From assembly GCF_003318255.1 (NCBI RefSeq), contig NZ_QOCF01000031.1:1-64000 (forward strand): a stretch of 64,000 nucleotides of DNA. Direction: 5' to 3'. Positions within the stretch are counted from its first letter, which is position 1; every line of letters begins with the position of its first letter. This DNA is from Ruegeria sp. A3M17. Its GTDB lineage: Bacteria; Pseudomonadota; Alphaproteobacteria; Rhodobacterales; Rhodobacteraceae. The position numbers and the translations under genes are program-made. This document shows positions 9,635-18,298 of this stretch, in pieces. A model generated the notes under the pieces. It searched no databases, was not told the DNA's origin, and worked only from the letters and a program-made list of their open reading frames with translations.

Positions 9635-9700
9635 AGGGGGCCGCCCCCTCGCCCGGATTTCATCCGGGCTCACCCCCGGGATATTTTTGCCAGATGAAGA
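9635..9700 (+). terminator. Intergenic double-hairpin element
   Basis: Directly after the hbd stop codon there are two hairpins: AGGGGG/CCCCCT (9635-9649) and a perfect 8-bp stem GCCCGGAT/ATCCGGGC with a TTC loop (9651-9669). A CCCGGGATATTTTTGCC segment and CAGATGAAGA follow. The last part resembles a short sequence that I recall recurring at gene ends in Roseobacter-group genomes. It lies between two convergent genes and probably ends both transcripts. Confidence 0.65.
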
Positions 9701-9705
9701 GCGGA

Positions 9706-10605
9706 TCAGGGATTGCGTGATTTACCAAGCGCCATTGTGCGCTTTCTGAGCCACGCCATGAAACCGCGCGGATCACTTTCCAGCAGCTTCATATCCTCGA
9801 CCGAAATCGGCTCGCCAATCACTGGAGATTGCGGTTTGTTGCACGAGCGGACGATCTCATGCAACAGCAGCCCCTGTCGTAGGATCGACGACAACTTGTT
9901 GGCAATCTGATAGGCGCGCGAATTGCTGCCGGGGAAGAAAATCGGGACCACCTGCGCGCCGGATCGGCGGATCATCTTGGCGGTAAACACATTCCATTCC
10001 TGCTCTTGCGCAGGACCGAACCAGTCGTCCGAGGACATCACCACACCTGACGGGAACAAAGCAACAACGCCACCTTCCTTCAGGTGTTCCATCGCCTTGC
10101 CGCGCATCTCAAGCATTTTGGCTTGCGCTTCGGGGTCGTGTGGAAAAGGAACCGGGATCATGAACGAGGTCGCGGCCTCGTCCAATCCAGTCAGGACCGA
10201 GCGGGTCAGGATTCGGTAGTCATTGCGAACCTGCCCGATCAGTTCGGCCAGTATCATGCCGTCGACCATGCCATGCGGGTGATTGGCCACGACGATCACA
10301 GGCCCTTCTTTCGGGATATTTGCATATTGGTCCTGCGGCGTGGTCAGGTTGATTCCCATAACCTCAAGCGCACCGCCCCAGAACCTTTGACCACGATAGT
10401 ATTCGTTCTTTTTTTCGAACTTATTGACCATCCGCAGGATAGTCAGCTTGCCCGTACACCATTCAATGGCGCGGATGGCTGTAGACGTCCAGGCATCGTC
10501 GAAGGAATTCGCATAGGTCAGGGTTCTGCGATCATAGATTTCGCCCTGATCTTCCGTCCCGTCCACCACCGGGCCTGTCTTGGTTTCGTGCGTCGTTTGC
10601 GCCAA
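9706..10605 (-). CDS. Lysophospholipid acyltransferase family protein
   Basis: This 299-residue protein belongs to the PlsC-like acyltransferase fold. It has the His/Asp catalytic block NHPHGMVDGM at about residues 107-116, a VVALFPSG box for the acceptor phosphate, and VVPIFFPGSNSR near the end of the domain. The spacing between the first His and Asp is five residues rather than the four of classical NHX4D; a similar HPxG variant occurs in some haemolysin-like acyltransferases. The likely reaction is acylation of a glycerophospholipid or ornithine-lipid precursor at the inner membrane; the true acceptor is unknown. Confidence 0.82.
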   Translation of the reverse strand: MAQTTHETKTGPVVDGTEDQGEIYDRRTLTYANSFDDAWTSTAIRAIEWCTGKLTILRMVNKFEKKNEYYRGQRFWGGALEVMGINLTTPQDQYANIPKEGPVIVVANHPHGMVDGMILAELIGQVRNDYRILTRSVLTGLDEAATSFMIPVPFPHDPEAQAKMLEMRGKAMEHLKEGGVVALFPSGVVMSSDDWFGPAQEQEWNVFTAKMIRRSGAQVVPIFFPGSNSRAYQIANKLSSILRQGLLLHEIVRSCNKPQSPVIGEPISVEDMKLLESDPRGFMAWLRKRTMALGKSRNP

Positions 10606-10644
10606 TTCCTGGTTTTCCCGTTCTTCGTATCGCGACTGGCAGGA

Positions 10645-10914
10645 TCAGAACCCTTCCCCGAACTTTCCGTTCACAAGGGTTTCCAATGCATCCGCCAACG
10701 CCTCAGCATCCGGTCCGGACGTCTCGACGTCAATAGTCGTTCCGCGAGACGCTGCCAACATCAAAAGACCCATGATGCTGTCCCCTGATGCAGAAAGCCC
10801 GTCTTTGGACACCTCTGCCTGCGCGTCAAACCCCTCGACCACTTCGACCAGCTTAGCCGAGGCGCGGGCGTGCAGGCCTTTTTCATTTATTATTTTCAAG
10901 CTTCGGTTGGTCAT
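10645..10914 (-). CDS. ptsH: HPr phosphocarrier protein
   Basis: HPr passes phosphate from enzyme I to EIIA proteins. The 89-residue sequence has His15 in GLHARAS and Ser46 in GDSIMGLL, exactly where HPr is phosphorylated by enzyme I/EIIA and by HPr kinase respectively. It follows the EIIA-Man gene by 17 bases on the same strand. With no sugar permease (EIIB/EIIC) in the neighbourhood, the system is most likely regulatory (PTS-Ntr-like), as is known for many alphaproteobacteria. Confidence 0.94.
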   Translation of the reverse strand: MTNRSLKIINEKGLHARASAKLVEVVEGFDAQAEVSKDGLSASGDSIMGLLMLAASRGTTIDVETSGPDAEALADALETLVNGKFGEGF

Positions 10915-10931
10915 TCTTAATCAATCCGGTC

Positions 10932-11324
10932 TTAATCCAACGTCACGTTTTGCGCATTGATATATTTACGTCCAGCCTCCATCGCCCGCCGGACCGCATC
11001 CCCGATCGGCAAGTGGCGACTTTTGGCCAATTTTATCAGCATAGGCAGATTTGCACCGTAAAGAATACGCCGATCCTGCGGTGCGCAGGCTTTCAGACTC
11101 AGATTCGACGGGCTGCCGCCAAACAGATCCGTGACAACAACCACACCATCGCCGACATCCACACCGTCAGCGGCGGTGCAGATTTCTGACTGCTTGGCTT
11201 CCCGGTCGTGGTCAGCCTCAATCGAGATTGCGGCCAGGCCCGGTTGATTTCCGACAACATGCTGCATTGCGGCCAGATATTCCTGAGCCAGCCCGCCATG
11301 TGCTACGAGTACGATCCCGATCAA
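10932..11324 (-). CDS. PTS EIIA component, mannose family
   Basis: The 130-residue protein begins MIGIVLVAHGGLAQ, with the phosphorylatable His at residue 9, and carries the VVVTDLFGGSPSN motif of the EIIA-Man fold. It stands alone without fused EIIB. In alphaproteobacteria such proteins receive phosphate from HPr and act as regulators rather than sugar carriers. Its start overlaps the end of rapZ by four bases, indicating translational coupling in the hprK-rapZ-EIIA-HPr unit. Confidence 0.93.
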   Translation of the reverse strand: MIGIVLVAHGGLAQEYLAAMQHVVGNQPGLAAISIEADHDREAKQSEICTAADGVDVGDGVVVVTDLFGGSPSNLSLKACAPQDRRILYGANLPMLIKLAKSRHLPIGDAVRRAMEAGRKYINAQNVTLD

Positions 11325-12214
11325 TCCAGCCTCTCATTCAACGATCGACGTTCCATTTCGCGGTGTCTAATTGCCACTTGCTGCCCCTCCTGTGCAAGGG
11401 CCTTTGCGACCGCTTCTGCAGTTGCGACCGATCTGTGTTGCCCTCCGGTACACCCGAAGGCCACCGAGAGGTGCGCTTTGCCTTCGGCGCGGTAGGCGGG
11501 CAGTAACAATTTCAGCAGATCGACAACGCGGTCGAAAAACGGCGCGTAATTCGTGTCAGACTGAACATAGCGCGCCACGTCCGGGTTTCGACCATCCTTG
11601 GCCCGCAATTCCGGACGCCAGTATGGGTTGGCCAGAAACCTGCAGTCAAAAACCATGTCCAACCCATGCGGCAAGCCGCGCTTGTATGAAAAAGACTCGA
11701 TGGATACCGCCAGATGTCGGCCGCCTTCCGGAGCGAACCAATGCTCGACTTCCTTGCGTAGCTGGTGAACGTTAATCTGGCTGGTGTCGATCAGAATGTC
11801 CGCAATTTCTCGGATCGGGGCCAACAGCTCTTTTTCCTGCAGCACACCGGCTTCAGGGCCTGCATCGGCCGCAACGGGATGGCGTCTTCGGGTTTCCGAA
11901 AACCGCCGCAGCAGCACTTCGTTTCGGCAATCCAAATAGAGAACCGTCAGCTCGACCTGCTCGGTCCGCCGCAGCCGCATAACAAGATCAATAAACCCGA
12001 TGGTCGAGAAATCGCGATTTCGGGCATCGATGCCCAACGCCATGGGCCGATCGTTTTCCGGACCGTCCAACAAGCGCATCAAAAGGCCCATCGGCAAATT
12101 GTCGATGGCCTCGAACCCCAAATCTTCAAGCACACGGATCGCCGTTGTCCGCCCAGCACCCGAAGGGCCGGTGATCAAAACGATCCGCCGCTGTTGTTTC
12201 ATTTGCTGGGCCAT
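11321..12214 (-). CDS. rapZ: RapZ-family nucleotide-binding protein
   Basis: RapZ proteins bind nucleotides and, in enterobacteria, RNA, steering RNase E to the small RNA GlmZ. The 297-residue protein has the N-terminal P-loop region, IDNLPMGLL and the Cys/His-containing C-terminal domain with SVAFGCTGGQHRSVATAE. The Walker A motif reads GPSGAGRTT, so the canonical Lys is Arg. The gene overlaps hprK by 16 bases and the EIIA gene by four, so the three are coupled. Whether RapZ acts on RNA in this lineage is not known to me. Confidence 0.93.
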   Translation of the reverse strand: MAQQMKQQRRIVLITGPSGAGRTTAIRVLEDLGFEAIDNLPMGLLMRLLDGPENDRPMALGIDARNRDFSTIGFIDLVMRLRRTEQVELTVLYLDCRNEVLLRRFSETRRRHPVAADAGPEAGVLQEKELLAPIREIADILIDTSQINVHQLRKEVEHWFAPEGGRHLAVSIESFSYKRGLPHGLDMVFDCRFLANPYWRPELRAKDGRNPDVARYVQSDTNYAPFFDRVVDLLKLLLPAYRAEGKAHLSVAFGCTGGQHRSVATAEAVAKALAQEGQQVAIRHREMERRSLNERLD

Positions 12215-12669
12215 TCCGGGTTCACGCGCCCCATTTTCATCAGTTGCATCAATGCCGAAGCCAAGTTGGGGACGCCGCTACCGCGAAGCAAGGGGATAGT
12301 TTGCCCCAGGGCTCGGATCGAGATCGGATCTGGCAAACGTGCTTCTTCCCGCTGCTCCATATCCACCACATAGCGCAACCCCACTGGTCCTACGGGTGGC
12401 GCGCGTAACAATCCGATACCGCGGGCCTCAACAACGCCGCGGATATTTGGGGCCGCATCAGCTGTCACTTCACCGCCGCTATTGCGTAAAGCCACGCGGT
12501 CGTCACCGACAAGTTCGGCGCCTAGTGCCATCATCTGCAAAACCAGCGCGGATTTTCCCGCCCCCGACGCGCCAACAATCAGCAAGCCGCGCCCGCCAAC
12601 AGCCACACAGCTGGCGTGGATAATAGCACTGTCCTGTTTTTTCAGATCATAGATTGACGGGGCGCTCAT
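12199..12669 (-). CDS. hprK: HPr kinase/phosphorylase, short form
   Basis: This 156-residue protein corresponds to the C-terminal catalytic domain of HPr kinase/phosphorylase, as is usual in alphaproteobacteria that lack the N-terminal domain. The P-loop GASGAGKS is at about residues 33-40 and a DDRVAL segment with acidic residues follows. It would phosphorylate HPr Ser46, encoded three genes downstream. It is separated from chvG by only three bases, so a five- or six-gene unit chvI-chvG-hprK-rapZ-EIIA-HPr is likely. Confidence 0.92.
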   Translation of the reverse strand: MSAPSIYDLKKQDSAIIHASCVAVGGRGLLIVGASGAGKSALVLQMMALGAELVGDDRVALRNSGGEVTADAAPNIRGVVEARGIGLLRAPPVGPVGLRYVVDMEQREEARLPDPISIRALGQTIPLLRGSGVPNLASALMQLMKMGRVNPEWPSK

Positions 12670-12672
12670 GAT

Positions 12673-14382
12673 TTACACGGGCAAGCCAACTACAAAGCGC
12701 GCGCCTAGCGGGTCCGAGGTGATGTCGGCGTCGGTTGGGCGGATGTTTTCGGCCCAGATCACACCGCTATGTGCCTCAACAATCTGTTTTGAAATCGCCA
12801 AGCCAAGGCCTGAGTTGTTTCCAAAGTGTTCGGCAGGTCGCTCAGAATAGAACCTTTTGAAGACCTTGGTCAGGGCCTGTTCCGGAATACCAGGGCCGGT
12901 GTCCTCGACCACGACCAGCACGCGGTTTTCGCGCCGCCGGACCCAGACTCGGATCGCATCGCCTTCCTCGCAGAACGAAGTGGCATTGGTGATCAGGTTG
13001 ACAAAGACCTGCGCCAGACGCGCCTCCAGCCCGTTGATAATGATCGGGTTGGCCGGCAGATCGGTCACATAGTCGATGCCCTTTGCCCGTGCATCTTCAC
13101 CCAGATACTGGCTGATACTGCCAACCAGCTTTACCAGATCAAAGGGCTGTTCTTCTTCCTTGACGAGTTCGGCATCCAGACGGGACGCGTTCGAGATATC
13201 GCTGACCAGACGGTCCAGACGGCGAACGTCGTGTTCGATCACACCCATAAGCTTTTCACGTTGGTCATCGCGTTTGACCATTCGTAACGTGCCCACGGCA
13301 GACTGAAGGCTGGCCAGAGGGTTCTTGATCTCGTGCGCGACATCGGCGGCGAACTGTTCGTTTGCGTCAATTCTGTTGTACAGCGCGGTCACCATGCCCC
13401 TCAGCGCGCGGCTGAGCAGACCGATTTCATCCGGACGTGCGGTCAGGTCAGGGATACGGATGCGGCCAGGATTCACGCCGGCGCCCCGGTCCTTGCCCAG
13501 TTCGGCGGCCGCAGCCAGATCGGCCAACGGGTTTGCGATGGTTGAGGCGAGAACAAGGCTAAGTCCGATCGACACAAGAAGCGCGACAACAAACATCTGA
13601 AGGATACGCTCCTGCTCGCGGCGGGCGAGGGCGTCAATCTCTCCGGATGGACCGGCCATGGCAACCGCGCCTACGGCGACGCCATCCTGCAGAATTGGGG
13701 CGGCTGCAACGATGACCGTTTCGCCAAAGTCATCTTTGACGGCCTGCACCTGCATCTGCCCCTGAAGCGCGCCGGGTACGATGGTCTGAACCCGTTGCGC
13801 CAGTGTAGGCGCTTCGTTGGTTTCCGTGTCGGTGAACACGCGCGACAAACCCTTCCACACGGCGTTCAAGGCATCGCTGATCAAAGTACTGCCGGTTTGC
13901 ACCTCAGACTCGGACGCCAATAACGCCTGCTCGGATGCCGCGCCGCGCGCCCATCCAATCAGAGTTCCCCGTGCGTCATAGACAAAGACTTCGCCCCCTT
14001 CGGGCAGGGTGAGCCCCTCAAGCGTGTCCTTTACGTCAAGGGCGCCGGCATCCTGCGACAGGCCGGACGCTGTCTGGCGCAGCTGTGCTTCGAACACGTT
14101 GCTGACCAGTTGCGCATCCCCGATCAGATTGCGCGCGGTCTGTTGAACCTGCTCATCACGGGAATCGTCCAGATACAGCAACCCGGTAACCAGCGTCACC
14201 AACGCGATCAGGTTGAGCGTGATGATCTTGCGCGCAAGCGGCGAGCCGCGCATAGTAAACAGGCCGCGACGGCGGCGTGCATGCCGAAGTTCGGCTGACT
14301 CGGGATCCTGCGGGATGACCCAATCATCCCCGAGAACGACATCACCGTCCCGCATTTCGCTGGCTTGTTCTGTATCCCGCAC
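12673..14382 (-). CDS. chvG: Sensor histidine kinase ChvG
   Basis: This 569-residue inner-membrane kinase has a transmembrane helix at about residues 52-70, a periplasmic sensor region, a second helix near residues 265-285, and a HAMP linker. The HisKA motif FAADVAHEIKNPLASL carries the phospho-His. The ATPase domain follows with its N-box LITNAT and the DTGPGIP and SGLGLAISK G-boxes. ChvG/ExoS kinases sense acidic or envelope signals in rhizobia and Agrobacterium. Linkage to chvI, hprK and pckA matches the known alphaproteobacterial arrangement. Confidence 0.93.
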   Translation of the reverse strand: MRDTEQASEMRDGDVVLGDDWVIPQDPESAELRHARRRRGLFTMRGSPLARKIITLNLIALVTLVTGLLYLDDSRDEQVQQTARNLIGDAQLVSNVFEAQLRQTASGLSQDAGALDVKDTLEGLTLPEGGEVFVYDARGTLIGWARGAASEQALLASESEVQTGSTLISDALNAVWKGLSRVFTDTETNEAPTLAQRVQTIVPGALQGQMQVQAVKDDFGETVIVAAAPILQDGVAVGAVAMAGPSGEIDALARREQERILQMFVVALLVSIGLSLVLASTIANPLADLAAAAELGKDRGAGVNPGRIRIPDLTARPDEIGLLSRALRGMVTALYNRIDANEQFAADVAHEIKNPLASLQSAVGTLRMVKRDDQREKLMGVIEHDVRRLDRLVSDISNASRLDAELVKEEEQPFDLVKLVGSISQYLGEDARAKGIDYVTDLPANPIIINGLEARLAQVFVNLITNATSFCEEGDAIRVWVRRRENRVLVVVEDTGPGIPEQALTKVFKRFYSERPAEHFGNNSGLGLAISKQIVEAHSGVIWAENIRPTDADITSDPLGARFVVGLPV

Positions 14383-14414
14383 GAGACCTGGTTACCCCTA
14401 GTATTTGGCCACGC

Positions 14415-15119
14415 CTATTCTTCGTTGTACCTGTACCCAATTCCGTACAGTGTTTCGATTGCCGAAAACTCAGAATCTGCAGCGCGCATTTTCTTGCGCA
14501 GTCGCTTGATGTGACTGTCGATCGTACGATCATCGACATAGACCTGATCATCATAAGCCACATCCATCAGCTGATCGCGGCTTTTGACAAAGCCCGGACG
14601 CTGAGCCAACGCTTGCAACAACAGGAACTCGGTCACGGTCAAAGAAACGTCCGAACCCTTCCAGCTGACTGCATGGCGCAAGGGATCCATCCGCAGTTCG
14701 CCGCGCTCCATAACCTTGGCGTCACCTGTGTTGGCGGTTGTCACATCGCCAGTTGTCGCCTCTTGCCGACGCAGCAGCGCGCGGATGCGTTCGACCAGAA
14801 GACGCTGAGAAAAAGGCTTCTTGACGTAATCGTCCGCGCCCATGCGCAGGCCGAGAACCTCATCTATTTCGTCATCCTTGGATGTAAGGAAAATCACCGG
14901 CATCTGGGTTTTCTGCCGCAGCCGCTGCAACAGGTCCATCCCGTCCATCCGCGGCATCTTTATGTCCAGAACAGCCATATCGGGCAGTTTCTTGTTGAAA
15001 GCGTCCAGCGCTGCCTGCCCATCATTATAAGTCTCAACCTCGAACCCTTCGGCTTCGAGTGTCATGGATACGGACGTCAGAATATTTCTGTCGTCGTCCA
15101 CCAATGCAATCTTCGACAT
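14415..15119 (-). CDS. chvI: Response regulator ChvI
   Basis: This OmpR/PhoB-type regulator has 234 residues. The receiver domain begins [14 protein letters not shown], with acidic residues at 8-10, Asp52 in [11 protein letters not shown] as phospho-acceptor, and a KKPF Lys. The C-terminal winged helix includes [20 protein letters not shown]. It is encoded upstream of its kinase chvG, 32 bases apart, and divergent from pckA. By analogy with Agrobacterium and Sinorhizobium it should control envelope and metabolic genes; its target set here is unknown. Confidence 0.94.
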   Translation of the reverse strand: MSKIALVDDDRNILTSVSMTLEAEGFEVETYNDGQAALDAFNKKLPDMAVLDIKMPRMDGMDLLQRLRQKTQMPVIFLTSKDDEIDEVLGLRMGADDYVKKPFSQRLLVERIRALLRRQEATTGDVTTANTGDAKVMERGELRMDPLRHAVSWKGSDVSLTVTEFLLLQALAQRPGFVKSRDQLMDVAYDDQVYVDDRTIDSHIKRLRKKMRAADSEFSAIETLYGIGYRYNEE

Positions 15120-15466
15120 CGGGTTAACCCCTATTCCTGCTCACTCACGCAATAATTCGCTTATTAGTAGGGCATCTTTGTCGTTTTTATGGCTGCGAAT
15201 CAATCCGTATCTGCGAATCGTGAGATTGTTGTCACACAGATGCGGCAAAAAAGCCGTTAATGCGCACGGAAAAGCGCCTTGTTTTCCGGCAGGAAATTAG
15301 TGGTGGCGCTAAACTTTAACTTGGTTGCGCTAACTGCGCCAAACCGTCCTGTTCATGCCCCAAACGACCATGTTAAGACCCGCCCATCCGCCGGTTTTTC
15401 CCGGTATACTGCCCCAAGAGCGCCCCCGGCCCATCTGCCGGCGCGCCGCCACAGGAGAAGAAACGC
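15120..15466. promoter_or_regulatory. Divergent chvI/pckA promoter region
   Basis: These 347 bases between divergent chvI and pckA contain no plausible gene. A 9-base direct repeat CTGCGAATC occurs at 15193-15201 and 15211-15219, 18 bases apart start to start, close to two helical turns. Nearer pckA, GCGCTAA occurs twice (about 15307 and 15328), the second copy inside an inverted GCGC-TAACT-GCGC. These are candidate regulator sites, perhaps for ChvI. A GGAGAAG ribosome site precedes pckA. Confidence 0.5.
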
Positions 15467-17065
15467 ATGACATCTGGACGGGTTAACCCGCAATTCCGCC
15501 TCGAAGATCAGGGCATCGAGGGTCTGGGCAATGTCTATTACAACTTCATGGAACCGGCGCTGATCGAAGAGGCGCTGAAGCGCGGCGAAGGCACTCTTGG
15601 CAATGGCGGCGCTTTCCTGGTCACCACCGGCAAATTCACTGGTCGTTCGCCCAAGGACAAACACGTCGTCAAAACCGACAGCGTTGCCGATACCATCTGG
15701 TGGGAAAACAACGCCGCGATGACCCCCGAGGGTTTTGACGCGCTGTATGTCGATATGATCGAGCATATGAAGGGCCGTGATTATTTCGTGCAGGATCTCG
15801 TCGGCGGTGCCGATCCCGCCTATTCGATCAATGTGCGCATGGTCACCGAACTGGCATGGCACAACCTGTTCATCCGCCACTTGCTGCGCCGCCCGGATCG
15901 CGAAGATCTGGAAGAGTTCATTGCAGATTTCACCGTCATCAACTGCCCCAGCTTCCAGGCCGACCCGGCCAAGCATGGCTGCCACAGTGAGACCGTGATT
16001 GCGCTGAACTTCGACCGCAAGCTGATCCTGATCGGCGGTACGGAATACGCGGGCGAGAACAAGAAATCGGTCTTCACCCTGCTGAACTACATGCTGCCTG
16101 AAAAAGGCGTTATGCCGATGCATTGCTCAGCCAACCACGCTGTTGGCAACCCGGTCGACACCGCGGTGTTCTTTGGTCTGTCCGGCACCGGCAAGACCAC
16201 CCTGTCGGCAGACCCTGCCCGCACGTTGATCGGCGATGACGAGCATGGCTGGTCGGATCGCGGCACCTTCAACTTCGAAGGCGGTTGCTATGCCAAGACC
16301 ATCAATCTGAACGCCGAAGCCGAGCCGGAGATCTACGCGACCACCAGCAAATTCGGCACTGTGATCGAGAACATGGTCTTCGACCCCGAAACCAAGGAAC
16401 TGGATTTCGAGGATGACTCGCTTACCGCGAACATGCGCTGCGCCTATCCGCTGGAGTATATCTCGAACGCCTCGAGCAGCGCGCTGGGTGGGCACCCCAA
16501 GAACATCATCATGCTGACCTGTGACGCATTTGGTGTACTCCCTCCGATCGCACGGCTGACCCCGGCGCAGGCGATGTACCACTTTCTTTCGGGCTTCACT
16601 TCGAAAGTGGCGGGAACAGAGCGAGGCGTCACCGAGCCTCAGCCCACCTTCTCAACCTGCTTTGGCGCGCCCTTCATGCCGCGTCGCCCGGAAGAGTATG
16701 GCAACCTGTTGCGCGACAAGATCGCCCAGCATGGTGCGACTTGCTGGCTGGTGAACACCGGCTGGACCGGTGGTGCCTATGGTGTTGGCAGCCGTATGCC
16801 GATCCGCGCAACCCGCGCGTTGCTGACAGCTGCCTTGGAAGGATCGCTGCGCGACGCCGAGTTCCGCAAAGACGCCAATTTCGGCTTTGACGTCCCGGTA
16901 TCCGTTCCCGGCGTGGCCGAAGTTCTGCTGGATCCGCGACGCACCTGGGATGACCAGGCCGCATTCGACAAGCAGGCTGAAAAACTGGTGCAGATGTTTG
17001 CAGAGAACTTTGAGCAGTACCTGCCCTTTATCGATGATGACATCAAAGCCGTAGCAATCGGTTGA
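15467..17065 (+). CDS. pckA: Phosphoenolpyruvate carboxykinase (ATP)
   Basis: PckA converts oxaloacetate and ATP to phosphoenolpyruvate, the entry step of gluconeogenesis from C2-C4 substrates. The 532-residue sequence shows [12 protein letters not shown] near residue 50, the kinase-1a motif [13 protein letters not shown] near residue 240, and the GDDEHGW metal-binding motif shortly after. Length and motifs match the ATP-dependent family. It is divergent from chvI and ends in a strong terminator. This arrangement is conserved in many alphaproteobacteria, consistent with regulatory links. Confidence 0.97.
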   Translation: MTSGRVNPQFRLEDQGIEGLGNVYYNFMEPALIEEALKRGEGTLGNGGAFLVTTGKFTGRSPKDKHVVKTDSVADTIWWENNAAMTPEGFDALYVDMIEHMKGRDYFVQDLVGGADPAYSINVRMVTELAWHNLFIRHLLRRPDREDLEEFIADFTVINCPSFQADPAKHGCHSETVIALNFDRKLILIGGTEYAGENKKSVFTLLNYMLPEKGVMPMHCSANHAVGNPVDTAVFFGLSGTGKTTLSADPARTLIGDDEHGWSDRGTFNFEGGCYAKTINLNAEAEPEIYATTSKFGTVIENMVFDPETKELDFEDDSLTANMRCAYPLEYISNASSSALGGHPKNIIMLTCDAFGVLPPIARLTPAQAMYHFLSGFTSKVAGTERGVTEPQPTFSTCFGAPFMPRRPEEYGNLLRDKIAQHGATCWLVNTGWTGGAYGVGSRMPIRATRALLTAALEGSLRDAEFRKDANFGFDVPVSVPGVAEVLLDPRRTWDDQAAFDKQAEKLVQMFAENFEQYLPFIDDDIKAVAIG

Positions 17066-17070
17066 ATTCA

Positions 17071-17098
17071 AAGGGGGCGGTTTTCGCCCCCTTTTCTT
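17071..17098 (+). terminator. Rho-independent terminator of pckA
   Basis: AAGGGGGCG and CGCCCCCTT form a perfect 9-bp stem with a GTTTT loop, followed by TTCTTTT, starting 6 bases after the pckA stop codon. Confidence 0.95.
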
Positions 17099-17212
17099 TT
17101 GCCCAGGCGAGTAACCTCTCTGCAATCTTCCTGTGGTTGTATAATGCGCAATGCATATACAAATTCATTGCCCGCTGCAGCAGATTGCAGTACTTCACTG
17201 TGTCATTATGAC

Positions 17213-17309
17213 GAAAAAGCCCGGCGCTTGCGCACCGGGCGTGAAGAAAAAGACCTTGGGGATACTCATGGGCGCGCACTCACATTCGCGATTTGAGCAA
17301 CCTAATCAA
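17213..17309 (-). ncRNA. Candidate small RNA, about 100 nt
   Basis: Within the 366-base gap between pckA and the winged-helix gene, the minus strand carries a complete small transcription unit. The -35 box TTGACA (17338-17343) and -10 box TACACT (17316-17321) are 16 bases apart, placing the start near 17309. The transcript would end in the hairpin GCCCGG/CCGGGC (17219-17240) followed by a U-run (17213-17217). A U-rich stretch, GUCUUUUUCUUC, lies just before the terminator stem, as in many Hfq-bound RNAs. No protein-coding gene is plausible within it. I do not recognise it as a named RNA family. Confidence 0.6.
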
Positions 17310-17315
17310 GTATCT

Positions 17316-17343
17316 AGTGTAATCCATCGGGGATGGGTGTCAA
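17316..17343 (-). promoter_or_regulatory. Sigma-70-type promoter of the candidate small RNA
   Basis: On the minus strand a perfect TTGACA -35 hexamer is followed after 16 bases by TACACT (four of six matches to TATAAT). No coding gene lies downstream on this strand before the terminator at 17213-17240. Confidence 0.6.
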
Positions 17344-17431
17344 TATGAGACATGTGGAGAATTTCAGTTTCCACAGGTTTCTAACTTTCGCTTCAGCGCG
17401 AAAGGCGGCAAGGAAAACAACAGGTAGGCAA

Positions 17432-17722
17432 ATGACGGAAATCTCGAAACTGACCGAACTTCGCAAATTGATGCAGAGTATGGAACGGACCCTTGGACTG
17501 GAACAACTCTCTCCGGTTGAGCGTGACATTTACTACGCGGCCGAGGAACTGTCGAAAGCCGATCAGGAAGTCCGCACATTCGGTTTGATCGAGCACACCC
17601 TTGTTCAGAGCGTCTCGCGTCCGACATTCTTCCGCGCGCTGAAATCTCTGGTCCAAAAGGGCTATCTGTCCCAAAGCGGCAATGCCAACCGGGGGCGGTA
17701 TATCGTACATGCGCCCAGGTGA
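17432..17722 (+). CDS. Winged-helix DNA-binding protein
   Basis: The 96-residue product looks like a small winged-helix regulator. A helical N-terminal half (ELRKLMQSMERTLGLEQLSPVERDIYYAAEEL) is followed by a recognition-helix region (SVSRPTFFRALKSLVQKGYLSQSGN) and a wing ending GRYIVHAPR. It resembles MarR-like or replication-initiator-type modules. The start at MTEISKL is chosen for its AGGTAGG site; upstream in-frame codons look like leader sequence. The target is unknown. It may be co-transcribed with the membrane protein 33 bases downstream. Confidence 0.7.
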   Translation: MTEISKLTELRKLMQSMERTLGLEQLSPVERDIYYAAEELSKADQEVRTFGLIEHTLVQSVSRPTFFRALKSLVQKGYLSQSGNANRGRYIVHAPR

Positions 17723-17755
17723 CACCGCCAACCTGCGTGTTGATGGCTAATAATC

Positions 17756-18298
17756 GTGCGCAGATGGGCCTCTGACACTTTCTTCGCCTCACTGGCTTAC
17801 ATAGTTGCATCATTCCTCACCTTCGAGGTCTTGATGCCGCTGCAAAACGTGTTCTTTCCTGAATACCCAAGCCGGGCCAGCCTGCTGTTCCTACCTCACG
17901 GGGTAAGGGTCCTGGCGGCGTGGCTACTGGGGTGGCGCGCGATTTTCGCATTGTTGCCGGGCGTCTTTGCCGTTTTCGCATTCCTGGGGGGTGCGGATGT
18001 CTTTTTGCCAAGCCGCTTGTTGGCAATCACCATCGCAGTAACAACGGTTCCAGGTGTGTTCTACCTGCTCAAATGGGCAGGGTGGGACTTGTTTCCCAGA
18101 CCCGATCGCAAACCCTGCTGGCTGTGCGTCATGGGTGTCGGCGTGATCACGTCGTTCCTGGCATCCGCCATGACAAACATGAGCTTTGGCAGCGCAGGGG
18201 TAGAGTACATCGCCTTTCTGATCGGTGATATCTCGGGGCTGTTTTTCCTGATGCTGGGGCTTTACTTCACGTTTCGGTTTATGGACCGCAGAACTTAA
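17756..18298 (+). CDS. Hypothetical multi-pass membrane protein
   Basis: The 180-residue protein is strongly hydrophobic, with about five to six predicted transmembrane helices across its length and a short basic C-terminus (FRFMDRRT). The pattern, with Pro/Gly-rich loops and a PHGVRVLAAWLLG segment, faintly resembles MASE1-type sensor membrane domains, but no signalling domain is attached. I cannot assign a function. Its end overlaps the end of the convergent TauE gene by four bases. Confidence 0.65.
   Translation: MRRWASDTFFASLAYIVASFLTFEVLMPLQNVFFPEYPSRASLLFLPHGVRVLAAWLLGWRAIFALLPGVFAVFAFLGGADVFLPSRLLAITIAVTTVPGVFYLLKWAGWDLFPRPDRKPCWLCVMGVGVITSFLASAMTNMSFGSAGVEYIAFLIGDISGLFFLMLGLYFTFRFMDRRT

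Noticed and set aside
17195..17269. A 24-codon frame within the candidate small RNA
   Set aside because: It begins at the ATG near 17267 but runs through the terminator hairpin, so its sequence is dictated by the stem; no clear ribosome site.
17333..17431. N-terminal extension of the winged-helix protein
   Set aside because: The extra 33 codons lack family-like sequence, overlap the small-RNA promoter and are replaced by a better ribosome site at 17432.
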